35,318 nucleotides of DNA from an uncultured Alphaproteobacteria bacterium (GCA_937126915.1 CAKZLM010000107.1:1-35318), one strand, 5' to 3'. Positions 8,215-17,967 are shown, counted from the stretch's first letter. Translations and numbers: made by a program. Notes: generated from the letters alone by a model not told the origin.

Positions 8215-8250
8215 AAAAAGGGAGAAGCCTTTTACAGAGGCACCTCCCTT
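8215..8250 (-). terminator. Intrinsic terminator of the prolyl oligopeptidase gene
   Basis: On the minus strand, AAGGGAG (8250-8244) pairs with CTCCCTT (8224-8218), extended by GCCT/AGGC inside, and is followed by T5 (8219-8215). It lies 24 bases after the stop of the upstream gene and before the pstS promoter, insulating the pst operon. Confidence 0.85.
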
Positions 8251-8273
8251 CTTATGATAGCGTCTGTTGGGCG

Positions 8274-10406
8274 TTATTTTTCCATGCCCGCGTTATGCGC
8301 CACAAAGGCCAGCTGATCACTTGCGGCCTCAATGCGTTTGCTGGTTGGCATGCCAGATCCATGACCCGCACGGCTTTCAATGCGAATCAAACGCGGGCTA
8401 GCGCCAAACTGATATTCCTGCATGCGAGCCGCATATTTAAAGCTGTGACCTGGCACCACACGATCATCACGGTCAGCCGTGGTGATCAGAGTTGGTGGAT
8501 AATCAGTATTTGGTTTGATGTTATGATAAGGTGAATAGGTCAAAAGATAATTAAAATCTTTTTCTGTATCAGGGTTACCATAATCATAAACCCAGAAACG
8601 CCCTGCGGTAAATTTGTGGAAACGCAACATATCCATCACCCCAACAGCAGGCAGGGCAGCGGCAAACATGTCAGGGCGTTGGTTGATAACGGCACCCACC
8701 AATAAGCCACCATTTGATCCACCGGCAATGGCAAGATGATCTGTACTGGTTAAGCCTTCTTTGATCAAAAACTCGCCCGCTGCGATAAAGTCATCAAAAA
8801 CATTTTGCTTGTTTTCTAGACGACCAGCATCGTGCCACTTCTTACCATATTCGCCACCACCACGCAGGTTAGCAATGGCGTAAACACCGCCCATTTGCGC
8901 CCATGTTAAGCGGGAAGGTGAAAAAGATGGCGTCAGTGAAACGTTAAAACCACCATACCCATAAAGAATGGTTGGATGCGGTTTGGTCATATCCAAGTCT
9001 TTTTTATGCATCACAAACATTGGCACGCGGGTACCATCTTTTGATGGGTAGAATACTTGGTTAACAACAATGTCAGCGGGATCAAACGCTAACTCTGGCG
9101 CCATAAAGGTTTCGCTTGCGCCCGTTTCAGGATTATAGCGATAAATGGCGGTAGGCTGGTTAAAGCTGCTGAAGCCATAAAACACTTCATCATCAGCAAC
9201 ATCCCCATAAAAGCCAAAGGCAGAACCAATGCCGGGTAGGGCAACTTGCTCTTCTAAAATACCAGAAAGGCTATAGCGATAAACCGCTGACTTTACGTCT
9301 TCCAAATATTGTACGAATAATTTACCCGCAACAATATCAGCACCGGAGATAACGCTTTCTTGTTCAGGAATTAAAACTGATGCTTGCGACGGGTCATCCA
9401 ACGATATGGCAACAATTTTCTCATTGGGTGCATCATGATCGGTGGTGACGTATAATCTATCATCCACAACACCTACAATACTGTGCTGATGCTCAAACCC
9501 TGTGCGTAAAGCAACAGGTGAGGCATCGGCACTTTCAGTGTCTAACATCCAAATTTCGCTGCCGTTTCCTTCTGCACGGTTTGACGCCGATAAGAACACA
9601 TAACGGCCATCTTCACTGACGTGTGACACACCAACACTGATCCGCTTGTCATCTGGGCGGGCAAAAATCAACTGATCCTCAGACTGGTCGGTACCAATTT
9701 TATGATAATAAACCGTTTGATTATAATTCAAACTTTGCATGGCAGCGCCTTCTTCTGGCGCTGGGAAGCGGGCATAGAAAAATCCTTCGCCATTTGGATG
9801 CCAATCTAGCGAGGTAAACTTTGCCCATTCAACACGGTCACTTAAAACCTCACCCGTTTGGGCATTCACAACTTGCAAGGTGCGCCAATCAGAGCCACCA
9901 TCTTGAACGGCATATAAAACATGCGATCCATCCGGCGACGGTTCGTAACCAGCTAAGGCCAAGGTGCCATCCTCAGACCAACCATTAGGGTCCAACAGAA
10001 CCTCCCTCTCGCCATCACCCTCTTGACGATAAAGCGGTGATTGGTTTTGCACCCCACTGTTATAGCGATAAAAATAAGTATCACCACGTTTCTGCGGCAA
10101 GCCCGGCTTGGCATAATCCCAAAGCTCAGTCATGGTGGCGATAATCTCGTCGCGCATTTTAAGGTTGTTCAGATATTGATGGGTTACTTTATTTTGCGCA
10201 TCAACCCAGTTAGCAACATTTTTATCCTCACGAATATCATTTTCTAACCAGCGGTAGGGGTCATTAATTTCAACTCCATGGACAGTTTCAACCACGTCTT
10301 GTTTCATTGTTTTTGGATACATAGGTGCCTGACCATGCCATGCTAAAACGGCTGTTGAGCCTGCTAAAAAAGTCGCAGTCATGCCAAGTTTAAAAAGTTT
10401 CTTCAT
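8274..10406 (-). CDS. Secreted prolyl oligopeptidase (S9A family serine peptidase)
   Basis: The 710-residue precursor has a signal peptide (about 1-22, MKKLFKLGMT then a hydrophobic core). An N-terminal segment (about 28-100, YRWLEND) leads into a seven-bladed propeller (about 105-435), then an alpha/beta-hydrolase domain (about 445-710). The catalytic triad is visible: Ser564 in GGSNGG, Asp648 in DRDDRVVP and His682 in AGHGSG. Enzymes of this family cut short peptides on the carboxyl side of proline; the signal peptide puts this one in the periplasm. I start at ATG 10406, with GGGGA about seven bases upstream, since the open frame before it (to 10598) runs into the divergent photolyase start and lacks a signal-like sequence. 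It is monocistronic. Confidence 0.95.
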   Translation of the reverse strand: MKKLFKLGMTATFLAGSTAVLAWHGQAPMYPKTMKQDVVETVHGVEINDPYRWLENDIREDKNVANWVDAQNKVTHQYLNNLKMRDEIIATMTELWDYAKPGLPQKRGDTYFYRYNSGVQNQSPLYRQEGDGEREVLLDPNGWSEDGTLALAGYEPSPDGSHVLYAVQDGGSDWRTLQVVNAQTGEVLSDRVEWAKFTSLDWHPNGEGFFYARFPAPEEGAAMQSLNYNQTVYYHKIGTDQSEDQLIFARPDDKRISVGVSHVSEDGRYVFLSASNRAEGNGSEIWMLDTESADASPVALRTGFEHQHSIVGVVDDRLYVTTDHDAPNEKIVAISLDDPSQASVLIPEQESVISGADIVAGKLFVQYLEDVKSAVYRYSLSGILEEQVALPGIGSAFGFYGDVADDEVFYGFSSFNQPTAIYRYNPETGASETFMAPELAFDPADIVVNQVFYPSKDGTRVPMFVMHKKDLDMTKPHPTILYGYGGFNVSLTPSFSPSRLTWAQMGGVYAIANLRGGGEYGKKWHDAGRLENKQNVFDDFIAAGEFLIKEGLTSTDHLAIAGGSNGGLLVGAVINQRPDMFAAALPAVGVMDMLRFHKFTAGRFWVYDYGNPDTEKDFNYLLTYSPYHNIKPNTDYPPTLITTADRDDRVVPGHSFKYAARMQEYQFGASPRLIRIESRAGHGSGMPTSKRIEAASDQLAFVAHNAGMEK

Positions 10407-10584
10407 ATGTTTTCCCCAATTTATGACGATCCAAAAATCGCTAGCTCTTGATAGACTAATAGCTATTTCACTGCAAATATGGTGCGCCTTCCTGCGATGG
10501 TCAATAAAAACTATTGTGATTGATCCAGCCTCCCCGCCAAACGTAAACAATAGCACACGTGTTTTATTAGAACGAGGCCTTGCT

Positions 10585-12024
10585 ATGTCATCCCCCAAAA
10601 AATCTATTTTATGGTTTCGCCAAGACCTACGCTTAATAGATAACCCTGCGCTATTAAAGGCTATAGAAAGTGAAGAGGTTATCCCCCTCTATATTTTGGA
10701 TGATGACAATGCGGGTAAATGGAAAATGGGCGGCGCTTCAAGAGTTTGGCTGCACCATGCTTTAGACGATTTAAACAAACAACTGGATGGCAAGCTTAAC
10801 CTTTACCAGGGCAAGGCGGATGATATTATCCCCCACCTTGTGAGTGAATATGATGTTGGCGCGATACATTGGAACCGCTGTTATGAGCCATGGCGCATCA
10901 ACCGCGACACTGGCTTAAAATCTGCCCTGACATCCACTGAAGGATTATTGGTAAAAACATACAATGCTAGTCTTTTGTGGGAACCATGGGAAATTGCCAA
11001 AAAAGATGGCACCCCATACCGCGTGTTCACCCCCTATTATCGAAAAGGTTGCCTGAACGCCCACCCACCAGCTGAACCCAAACCAAAGCCGAACAACATC
11101 AATGCCACCAAACTGCCATGCAGTCTTACTCTTGAGGCGCTTTCATTGCTGCCCACCAAACCTGCATGGCATCAAACAATTATGTCCCTTGATGATTGGG
11201 ATATTAGCGAACAAGGCGCCCACGATCGCCTTAATGACTTTTTAGACAATGGCATTAACTCTTACCGTCAAGGCCGCGACTTTCCCGCCATGAAATCGGT
11301 GTCTGGATTATCGCCTTATTTACATTTTGGGCAAATTTCCCCCCACACAGTTTGGCAGGCCGCCTCGAAATTAGAGGCCGATAAAAATCGTGATCATTTT
11401 TTATCTGAATTAGGATGGCGTGAATTTTCCTATTATTTGCTGTATCATTTTCCCACCCTGCCCCATGATAATTTTCAAGCCAAATTTAATGACTTTCCTT
11501 GGCAGGATGATGACGGTTGGTTGCGGGCATGGCAGCAGGGCAAAACTGGAGTACCGATGGTAGATGCGGGAATGCGGCAATTATGGCAAACGGGCTATAT
11601 GCATAACCGTGTTCGCATGATTGTGGGGTCATTCCTGATTAAAAACTTATTAATCAATTGGCGGCATGGCCAAGACTGGTTTTGGGATTGCTTGTTTGAT
11701 GCTGACCTCGCCAGCAATGCCGCCAGCTGGCAATGGGTAGCTGGATCAGGGGCCGATGCAGCGCCCTATTTCCGCATTTTCAATCCTGTTACACAGGGCC
11801 AAAAGTTTGATCCTAATGGTGACTATATCCGACAGTATGTGCCGGAACTAAAAGACATGCCCAACAAATATATCCATTGCCCATGGGAAGCCGATTTTAG
11901 CACCCTAAGAGAAGCCAATGTAATGTTAGGAAAAACCTATCCATCGCCCATCGTCGATTTAAAAGAAAGCCGTCAAAGGGCCCTTGAAGCCTATCAAGTG
12001 GTTAAGTCGGATAGTGCGGCTTGA
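10585..12024 (+). CDS. phrB: Deoxyribodipyrimidine (CPD) photolyase
   Basis: The 479-residue protein is a class I photolyase that uses blue light to split cyclobutane pyrimidine dimers. It has an N-terminal alpha/beta photolyase domain (about 5-130, ILWFRQDLRLIDNPAL, where an antenna chromophore binds) and a C-terminal FAD-binding helical domain (about 200-470) with the signature GVPMVDAGMRQLWQTGYMHN, then RMIVGSFLIKNLL and WRHGQDWFWD. Trp-rich segments (NAASWQWVAGSG) fit the electron-transfer chain. ATG 10585 has ACGAGG about eight bases upstream; the open frame upstream of it overlaps the divergent peptidase and has no family match. A cryptochrome cannot be fully excluded. Its last 31 bases overlap the epimerase gene on the other strand. 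Confidence 0.94.
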   Translation: MSSPKKSILWFRQDLRLIDNPALLKAIESEEVIPLYILDDDNAGKWKMGGASRVWLHHALDDLNKQLDGKLNLYQGKADDIIPHLVSEYDVGAIHWNRCYEPWRINRDTGLKSALTSTEGLLVKTYNASLLWEPWEIAKKDGTPYRVFTPYYRKGCLNAHPPAEPKPKPNNINATKLPCSLTLEALSLLPTKPAWHQTIMSLDDWDISEQGAHDRLNDFLDNGINSYRQGRDFPAMKSVSGLSPYLHFGQISPHTVWQAASKLEADKNRDHFLSELGWREFSYYLLYHFPTLPHDNFQAKFNDFPWQDDDGWLRAWQQGKTGVPMVDAGMRQLWQTGYMHNRVRMIVGSFLIKNLLINWRHGQDWFWDCLFDADLASNAASWQWVAGSGADAAPYFRIFNPVTQGQKFDPNGDYIRQYVPELKDMPNKYIHCPWEADFSTLREANVMLGKTYPSPIVDLKESRQRALEAYQVVKSDSAA

Positions 12025-12896
12025 AGAGTGGGATAACGAAACTTAAAGCCCACATCGGCGATTTTTTGTGCTGACATATTTTGACTAGCCAAAAACAGGT
12101 CAGACATTTCACCCATCATCAAACGAACAAGCGGCGCTGGTATTTTGATAAAGTGCGGCCGCTTCAATGTTGTTGCCAAGGTTTTGTTGAAGGTGGTTTG
12201 TGTTACGGCCTCTGGCGCCACCAAATTATAAGGGCCACTAGTTCTTTCATTATGCAAAAACAAATCCATCGCCTGAACCACGTCATCAATATGGACCCAA
12301 GGAAAATAATTATGACCCTTGCCAAAAACGGCCCCTAAACCAACCTTATGGGGCAATAACAATTGCGGCAAGGCACCGCCTTTTTTGCTTAAAACCACCG
12401 ATAAGCGGGGAATAACCACCCGAACACCATGCTCTGCCATTGTCAGAGCAGCCTTTTCCCAGTCAGCACATAAACGCGACATAAAAATATTTTGCGCAGG
12501 CTCATCTTCAGACAACGCCTCATCTCCCCGCCGCCCGTAATAACCAGCCGCTGAAACACTGATAAGCACTTTAGGGGCATGGTCGTGACCACGTTCAGTA
12601 ACCCACTGAACCAGCGATTCAGTGGTTTCAATGCGGCTGTTATAAAGCTTTTCACGCCGCGCACCAGTCCATGGAAAACCCGCGATAGGAGTTCCTGCTA
12701 AATTAACAATAGCATCAAACTGCTTGCCTGCTGGTATGTCTGCCAAAGCTTCATATGTCTGAACGCCGTTACCCAACTTTTTCACAGCCGATGATTTATC
12801 CCGAACCCAAGCATAAAGCTTGTGCTCCTGCCCCAGCCAATACTGACACAATGCCTGACCGATTAGTCCTGTTGCGCCTGTCAGGAAAATCTTCAT
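11994..12896 (-). CDS. TIGR01777-type NAD(P)-dependent epimerase/SDR protein
   Basis: The 300-residue protein is an extended short-chain dehydrogenase of the TIGR01777 group (YfcH-like). Seen: the nucleotide-binding GATGLIG (7-13), the motif INLAGTPIAG-like stretch (VNLAGTPIAGFPW), SAAGYYGRRGDEAL near the active site, and a C-terminal DUF1731-like segment (about 250-298, KIPAPLVRLMMGEMSDLFLASQ) that marks the group. The substrate is unknown for the family. AAGGA precedes the ATG at 12896. It is convergent with and overlaps photolyase; there is no visible terminator between them. In many bacteria this gene neighbours DNA-repair or division genes, but no functional link is proven. Confidence 0.9.
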   Translation of the reverse strand: MKIFLTGATGLIGQALCQYWLGQEHKLYAWVRDKSSAVKKLGNGVQTYEALADIPAGKQFDAIVNLAGTPIAGFPWTGARREKLYNSRIETTESLVQWVTERGHDHAPKVLISVSAAGYYGRRGDEALSEDEPAQNIFMSRLCADWEKAALTMAEHGVRVVIPRLSVVLSKKGGALPQLLLPHKVGLGAVFGKGHNYFPWVHIDDVVQAMDLFLHNERTSGPYNLVAPEAVTQTTFNKTLATTLKRPHFIKIPAPLVRLMMGEMSDLFLASQNMSAQKIADVGFKFRYPTLQAALSDLTT

Positions 12897-13077
12897 TGTT
12901 AATCCTTTATAATTGACACTTTATTCTTTACTACGGCCAAAAAAACATTTTAGATGAAATATTAATAAACCAATTCAAGACAGATTTAAAATCTTCATAA
13001 ACAAAGTTCACATATTTTTAACAATTGTATTTTAAAGTTTGGAATGTGGGAACATAATAGCGAGTAGTCTGCTTCTT

Positions 13078-16000
13078 ATGAACACATTAAGCGTATCAAC
13101 GAATAACTTAAGTCTTCAAAACACCATCCTGCTCACCTTGCTATTGTGTGTGTGCGGTGTCTTGGGCAACTACCTAAATGTTACGCTTTTCTTTTCAATT
13201 AGCTTTATATTCGGCTCGACCTTTGCTTTTTTGTGCCTCAGGATACTGGGATTTTGGCCCGGCCTTGTGGTGACCTTGGCGGCCTCGCTTGTTACCTATG
13301 ATCTATGGTCCCACCCTTATGCAGTTATCATCTTTACCGCTGAATATCTTTTCATCACCGCCTTTAGGGGCAGAATAAAAGACATCATCATCCTTGATAT
13401 GCTTTACTGGTTGATCATCGGCGCTGGCTTAGTCTGGTTCTTCTATCACGTTCAGCTTAATATGGATGAAAATTCGGCCAAAGTGATTATGCTCAAGCAA
13501 GCCACCAATGGTGTCTTTAATGTTATTCTAGCAAGCTTATTATACGACTTTTTCAAGGCCCTGAGCTTGAAGGTTATGAACCCCGACTGGGTTAAAAACA
13601 AAACCGCCTTCAATACGGTTCAGCTTAGTGACAGTTTGAGAAACACGATCCTTTTATTTACCTTGATCGCGGGTTCTGTGCCAATTATCTCTAACATATA
13701 TAACATTCAACAGTTGCACGAAAGTAGTCTTTCTGATGAATTAACAGCCTTAAATGGAGAAATAAGCCAAGAGCTAATATCTTATGAAAACACTCTAAGG
13801 CAAAACGGCGACACCACCAGTTATCAACTCTCTGATGTTGATACAATTTTGAAAAATTCATTGGTAACTCTCGTGAAAAATGACGATGTAAGCATCCTAT
13901 TCAATGACATCACGTCTGATCGTACTTTATACATTGGATCAACCCAATTTGACCTGAACCAAGGCAGTGTTGAAGCGCTGGATAACAACCTTGGCTTATG
14001 GCAACCATTTGGTACAATGCCCAGTATGCAGAAATGGGCAAATGGCGCTTATTTGACCCAACAAAGATTGTCTTTCTTTAATCAAGCCGTTGAAATTACC
14101 CTTTTTCACAAAACCGCCACTGTCATGAACGCGCTGGAAGATGCCCAAATCGACACCCTTGTTGATCTGGTTTATTTAATCATTATTGCCAGCGTCGCTT
14201 CTTGGCTTGTAAGTCAGGTGCTTGTGCAACCCATTTCCAAACTGATTAGAACCAGCCATAAAATTCAGAATAACTTTGAAGACCCTGCAGAGATAAAGTT
14301 TCCTTTCTTTGTATTTAGCGAATATAACAATCTCTCGCATTCTTTGGAAATTATGGCACGTCAAATCAGCGATGCTTATGACCGTGTTAAAAGTTTTAAA
14401 AACACCCTTGAAGAACGGGTGAAAGAAAGAACTGCAGAGTTGGAACGCTTATCCCTTGTGGCTAGTCAAACCAGTAATGCCGTTGTTATCACCAACCCAA
14501 CAGGACAAATTGAATGGGTCAATGAAGGCTTTAAGCGCTTATCAGGATATGACAAAGAAGAGGTGCTTGGCAAAAAACCTGGTGACTTTTTACAAGGCGT
14601 TGAAACCAGTGCTGAGACAGTGTCTTATATTCGTAATGCCCTAAAGCGTGAGTCATTCTTCAACGCCGAGCTTATTAACTATACCAAAAATGGTCGTGCC
14701 TATTGGATTGAAATTCAATGTAACCCCTTGCGCGATAAACAGGGTAATTTGACAGGCTTCATCGCCATCGAAAGTGATATCACCGACCGTAAAATCTTTG
14801 AAACAGAACTTAAAATGGAGCGCCAAAAAGCTGAGGCAGCCAATGTCGCCAAATCGCGTTTCTTAGCCACCATGAGCCATGAAATTAGAACACCTTTAAA
14901 CGGTATTTTAGGAATGGTTCAATTGCTGGATAAATCATCGCTATCAGATGAGCAGCGTGAAAAGACACGATCCATTTATAAATCTGGTACAACCTTGCTA
15001 AACATCATCAATGATGTCTTGGATATGAGCAAAATCGAAGCTGGTGAGTTTGAACTTGTTACCCAACCCTTTGACTTTGCTGAAGTGCTTAACAACGCCG
15101 CTGATACTTTTAATGACAGTATCAAAGAAAAAAACCTCAGCATTTCCTTGCACTACCCGGAAAACGAAAATCTCCACTATATGGGGGATCCGTTTAAACT
15201 AACCCAAGTTGTTTGGAATTTGGTCAGTAATGCCATCAAGTTCACCTCTGAAGGGTCCATTAGTATTAGTCTTGAACGCCATATTTTAGAAAATAAATAC
15301 CATAACATTGTCTTAACGGTTTCTGATACCGGCAAGGGCATTGCCCCAGAAAGGCTGGAGTCTGTCTTACTGCCATTCACCCAAGAAAATGTCAATATTA
15401 CCCGCGAATTTGGCGGCACGGGTCTTGGTCTTTCAATTGTGAAAAACATTGTCGAATTAATGAATGGCACCATCAATGTTGAAAGCGAGGTAGGTAAAGG
15501 CACCAACTTTAAAATCTCTATCCCGCTTGAAACCGCTAGTAATTATGAATTCAACAAAGTCCAGAAGCAGAAAGTTGTTGAACAGCAATTATTGGATATG
15601 AACATCAAGGTGTTGGTTGCCGAAGATAATGAGATTAACGCCGCCATTGCTAAGGCATTTTTGGGCCTGATTAATTGTGATGTCGACATTGCCGAAAATG
15701 GTGAATTAGCCGTTGAATATTGTAAAAACAACCGACCTGACATCATTTTCATGGACATTCACATGCCCAAAATGGATGGCATTACCGCAACCAAAATCAT
15801 CAAAGAAATGACCAAAGAAGACCCTATTCCAGTGGTTGGTTTAACAGCCGATGTTTTCAGTGAAAATCAAAGCTCTTTCAAAGATGCTGGCATGGATGAG
15901 ATTATCAACAAGCCCTTCATTGAAAGCGAGTTGCATAGTGCCATTTCAAAATATGTTGTAAAAAAGACTGAAGGTGGTAAGAAGCACAGCAAGAAAAGTG

Positions 16001-16377
16001 AGAATACAAATACAACCGAGGACAAAAACATGAGTGATAGCACCATGAAGATAGGAGACGACGAGCAATTAGATGGCTTTATTGATCAATTAGGCGCAGA
16101 GCGTGTCGCCCCATTATTACGGTCAATTCCAGCAAACATTCAGTCCTATGTCGATATGATCGTTGAAGGTGTCAGTGAGAATGATCACGAAAAGGTTCGC
16201 GACGCTGCCCATGCTATCAAAGGGGCATCTGCGCAATTGTTTGCGGTGAAATTATCGCACCTGGCAAAAGAAATAGAATATGCCGCGAGAGAGAACCAAG
16301 ACGTTTCATATTTAATGCCCGACTTTCAAGAGGCGATTATAGAAACCAATGTTTGGTGGGGTAGTAAGATTGATTAG
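13078..16377 (+). CDS. ArcB-like tripartite hybrid sensor histidine kinase
   Basis: The protein has about 1099 residues from ATG 13078. N-terminal membrane block (about 12-180, some six to eight hydrophobic segments, MASE-like), then another transmembrane helix near 192, an extracytoplasmic region to about 360, a helix at about 355-382 and a HAMP-like linker. A coiled coil leads into PAS (about 456-575), HisKA with phospho-acceptor His601 (ATMSHEIRTPLNG), HATPase (about 688-818, GGTGLGLSIVKNIV), a receiver domain (about 844-961) with Asp893 (FMDIHMPKMDG) and an HPt domain with His1045 (AAHAIKGAS). All phosphorelay residues are present. The signal is unknown, and no response regulator gene is adjacent. 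A TTG 13 codons upstream (13039) is possible; neither start has a strong ribosome site. Confidence 0.93.
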   Translation: MNTLSVSTNNLSLQNTILLTLLLCVCGVLGNYLNVTLFFSISFIFGSTFAFLCLRILGFWPGLVVTLAASLVTYDLWSHPYAVIIFTAEYLFITAFRGRIKDIIILDMLYWLIIGAGLVWFFYHVQLNMDENSAKVIMLKQATNGVFNVILASLLYDFFKALSLKVMNPDWVKNKTAFNTVQLSDSLRNTILLFTLIAGSVPIISNIYNIQQLHESSLSDELTALNGEISQELISYENTLRQNGDTTSYQLSDVDTILKNSLVTLVKNDDVSILFNDITSDRTLYIGSTQFDLNQGSVEALDNNLGLWQPFGTMPSMQKWANGAYLTQQRLSFFNQAVEITLFHKTATVMNALEDAQIDTLVDLVYLIIIASVASWLVSQVLVQPISKLIRTSHKIQNNFEDPAEIKFPFFVFSEYNNLSHSLEIMARQISDAYDRVKSFKNTLEERVKERTAELERLSLVASQTSNAVVITNPTGQIEWVNEGFKRLSGYDKEEVLGKKPGDFLQGVETSAETVSYIRNALKRESFFNAELINYTKNGRAYWIEIQCNPLRDKQGNLTGFIAIESDITDRKIFETELKMERQKAEAANVAKSRFLATMSHEIRTPLNGILGMVQLLDKSSLSDEQREKTRSIYKSGTTLLNIINDVLDMSKIEAGEFELVTQPFDFAEVLNNAADTFNDSIKEKNLSISLHYPENENLHYMGDPFKLTQVVWNLVSNAIKFTSEGSISISLERHILENKYHNIVLTVSDTGKGIAPERLESVLLPFTQENVNITREFGGTGLGLSIVKNIVELMNGTINVESEVGKGTNFKISIPLETASNYEFNKVQKQKVVEQQLLDMNIKVLVAEDNEINAAIAKAFLGLINCDVDIAENGELAVEYCKNNRPDIIFMDIHMPKMDGITATKIIKEMTKEDPIPVVGLTADVFSENQSSFKDAGMDEIINKPFIESELHSAISKYVVKKTEGGKKHSKKSENTNTTEDKNMSDSTMKIGDDEQLDGFIDQLGAERVAPLLRSIPANIQSYVDMIVEGVSENDHEKVRDAAHAIKGASAQLFAVKLSHLAKEIEYAARENQDVSYLMPDFQEAIIETNVWWGSKID

Positions 16378-16436
16378 ATGCTGATCGTTGATCGCTGATC
16401 AAGTCATGTTCTCTTTATCTAAAACACTTAATCAAT

Positions 16437-16463
16437 TGCTGGCCCTTTAGCCAGCATTTTTTT
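16437..16463 (+). terminator. Terminator of the hybrid kinase gene
   Basis: TGCTGG (16437-16442) pairs with CCAGCA (16451-16456) around an 8-nt loop, followed by T7. It works on the plus strand only. The second half overlaps the last codons of the convergent kinase gene (16447-17580), so this structure is part coding sequence. Confidence 0.8.
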
Positions 16464-17580
16464 GTGGCTCTTCGCGTGAGCTTTCAACGATTAATTCTTT
16501 AGGCAGCAGCAAAGTCACTATGGTGCCGACACCCTTGCTGGAATCATAATGAACACTGGCGCCCAATTCCTTAGCAAAGCGTACTATCAAAGCCATACCC
16601 AGGCCAGTTCCCTCTTGGGTGCGTGACATCGCCCCTTCTAATTGAACAAAAGGTTGCATGGCATAAGACAATTCTTCGTCTGTCATGCCAACCCCTTGAT
16701 CTGAAATTATGATCTCAACGCCAGCGGATTTTTCATAAATTGAGGTGGTGACCACTGTTTTTTCATTAGAAAATTTACTGGCATTGGACAAAATATTAAT
16801 CAGCACTTGGCGCAATATCCGAGCATCTGTTTTTAATTTCACGTCCTCACCATTTAAAACAATTTCTTGATTTTTAACCATGGCGCGCGGAGTAATAAAT
16901 TTGATACAGCCATCAACCAATCTTAGAAGAGAGAACTCTTCAATATTATGCTCAATTCTACCTGCTTCAACTTTGCTTAAGTCTAAAATGTCATTAATCA
17001 ATTGTAAAAGATGATTACCCGCTTGATTGATATCACGGATATATTCTTTACTTTTTTGGGTATTTTCCTCAAAATACCCTTGATTTAATAGGCTAGAAAA
17101 ACCGATAATAGCGTTTAAAGGCGTTCTTAATTCATGGCTCATTGTGGCCAAAAACTCACTTTTGGCTTGATTGGCAATCTCAGCAGCTTGGGCAAGACGC
17201 TCGCTTTCTTTCAATAAATCGCGAAACTCTTCTTCAACAATGCGGCGGCGCTCTATCTCATGAGCCAAACGCCTGATATCTGGCAGCCATGTCGCCAAGC
17301 CAAAACCACAAACAATAATACCTGGCAAATAAAAGAATAACAGGATGACATTATCTATATCTGTTTTCACAAAAGGTAGCGCATGAAGGAAAGCACCAAT
17401 GGGTACTTCCTCTAGAAAGTCAAAAAACGCCCCCAGTGCCAAAAGAGAGGAACTGGCAACCAGCATACTATAGCCATTGTCACGCAACATTTTCGCAGAA
17501 CCCAATCGCAGCAAAACGACAGGAACAGAAAACAGACCTAAAAACAGATAAAAGCTAGTGTAGGAAAGGGGATTTTCCAC
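16447..17580 (-). CDS. Membrane sensor histidine kinase (no receiver domain)
   Basis: The 377-residue protein has three hydrophobic segments at the N terminus (about 8-26, 38-54 and 78-97), a short coiled coil (about 105-138), HisKA with His149 (LATMSHELRTPLNAIIGF) and a HATPase domain (about 245-362, with DQGVGMTDEE and GTGLGMALIVRFAKELG). It is a two-component kinase with minimal sensing apparatus, likely detecting something through its membrane helices. The start is GTG 17580, supported by AGGAT about eight bases upstream. It faces the hybrid kinase gene tail-to-tail. Neither kinase has a response regulator next to it, so the partner is elsewhere; phosphotransfer between the two is possible but unproven. 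Confidence 0.92.
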   Translation of the reverse strand: MENPLSYTSFYLFLGLFSVPVVLLRLGSAKMLRDNGYSMLVASSSLLALGAFFDFLEEVPIGAFLHALPFVKTDIDNVILLFFYLPGIIVCGFGLATWLPDIRRLAHEIERRRIVEEEFRDLLKESERLAQAAEIANQAKSEFLATMSHELRTPLNAIIGFSSLLNQGYFEENTQKSKEYIRDINQAGNHLLQLINDILDLSKVEAGRIEHNIEEFSLLRLVDGCIKFITPRAMVKNQEIVLNGEDVKLKTDARILRQVLINILSNASKFSNEKTVVTTSIYEKSAGVEIIISDQGVGMTDEELSYAMQPFVQLEGAMSRTQEGTGLGMALIVRFAKELGASVHYDSSKGVGTIVTLLLPKELIVESSREEPQKNAG

Positions 17581-17701
17581 AGTTATGATCCTGATTAATG
17601 AATTATTATTTAAATCACTGCTTACTAATACTAACTAAAGCGCACTCATGTTTTTTCAAGACGGACACTAACAAAGAATGGTTACCGAAGCGTTAAAGCA
17701 C

Positions 17702-17734
17702 AAAAAAAAGGCTGGCAATAAGCCAACCTTTTCT
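17702..17734 (-). terminator. Intrinsic terminator of the cold-shock gene
   Basis: On the minus strand, AAGGTTGGC (17730-17722) pairs with GCCAGCCTT (17716-17708) with one G-T pair, then T8 ending at 17702. It lies 24 bases after the stop. Confidence 0.9.
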
Positions 17735-17757
17735 TAACTTTAATTGCTTGATACGAA

Positions 17758-17967
17758 TTAATCGATCAATTGCAATTCACCAGCAGAGCTGCGACCACGA
17801 CGGTCTTCAACCAACTCATAAGAGATTTTTTGGTTGTCTTGTAAACCGTCTAATCCAGCAGCTTGAACAGCAGAAATGTGAACGAATACATCGTTACCAC
17901 CTTCTTCAGGCTGAATGAAACCGAAACCTTTAGTCGCGTTGAACCATTTGACTGTACCTTGAGCCAT
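17758..17967 (-). CDS. CspA family cold-shock / nucleic-acid chaperone protein
   Basis: This 69-residue protein is a single cold-shock domain. It shows RNP1 (KGFGFIQ, 13-19) and RNP2 (VFVHI, 27-31), with the opening MAQGTVKWFNATKGFG, as in the family. Such proteins bind single-stranded RNA and DNA and melt secondary structure. The start at 17967 is preceded by AAAGG (17981-17977) at nine bases. The gene is short, alone, and has its own terminator. The leader upstream is structured (two perfect inverted repeats), which fits post-transcriptional control of csp genes. Whether it is cold-inducible or constitutive cannot be told from sequence. Confidence 0.96.
   Translation of the reverse strand: MAQGTVKWFNATKGFGFIQPEEGGNDVFVHISAVQAAGLDGLQDNQKISYELVEDRRGRSSAGELQLID

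Noticed and set aside
10407-10598. Upstream extension of the prolyl oligopeptidase
   Set aside because: It overlaps the divergent photolyase start and adds residues without family likeness; ATG 10406 begins a signal peptide.
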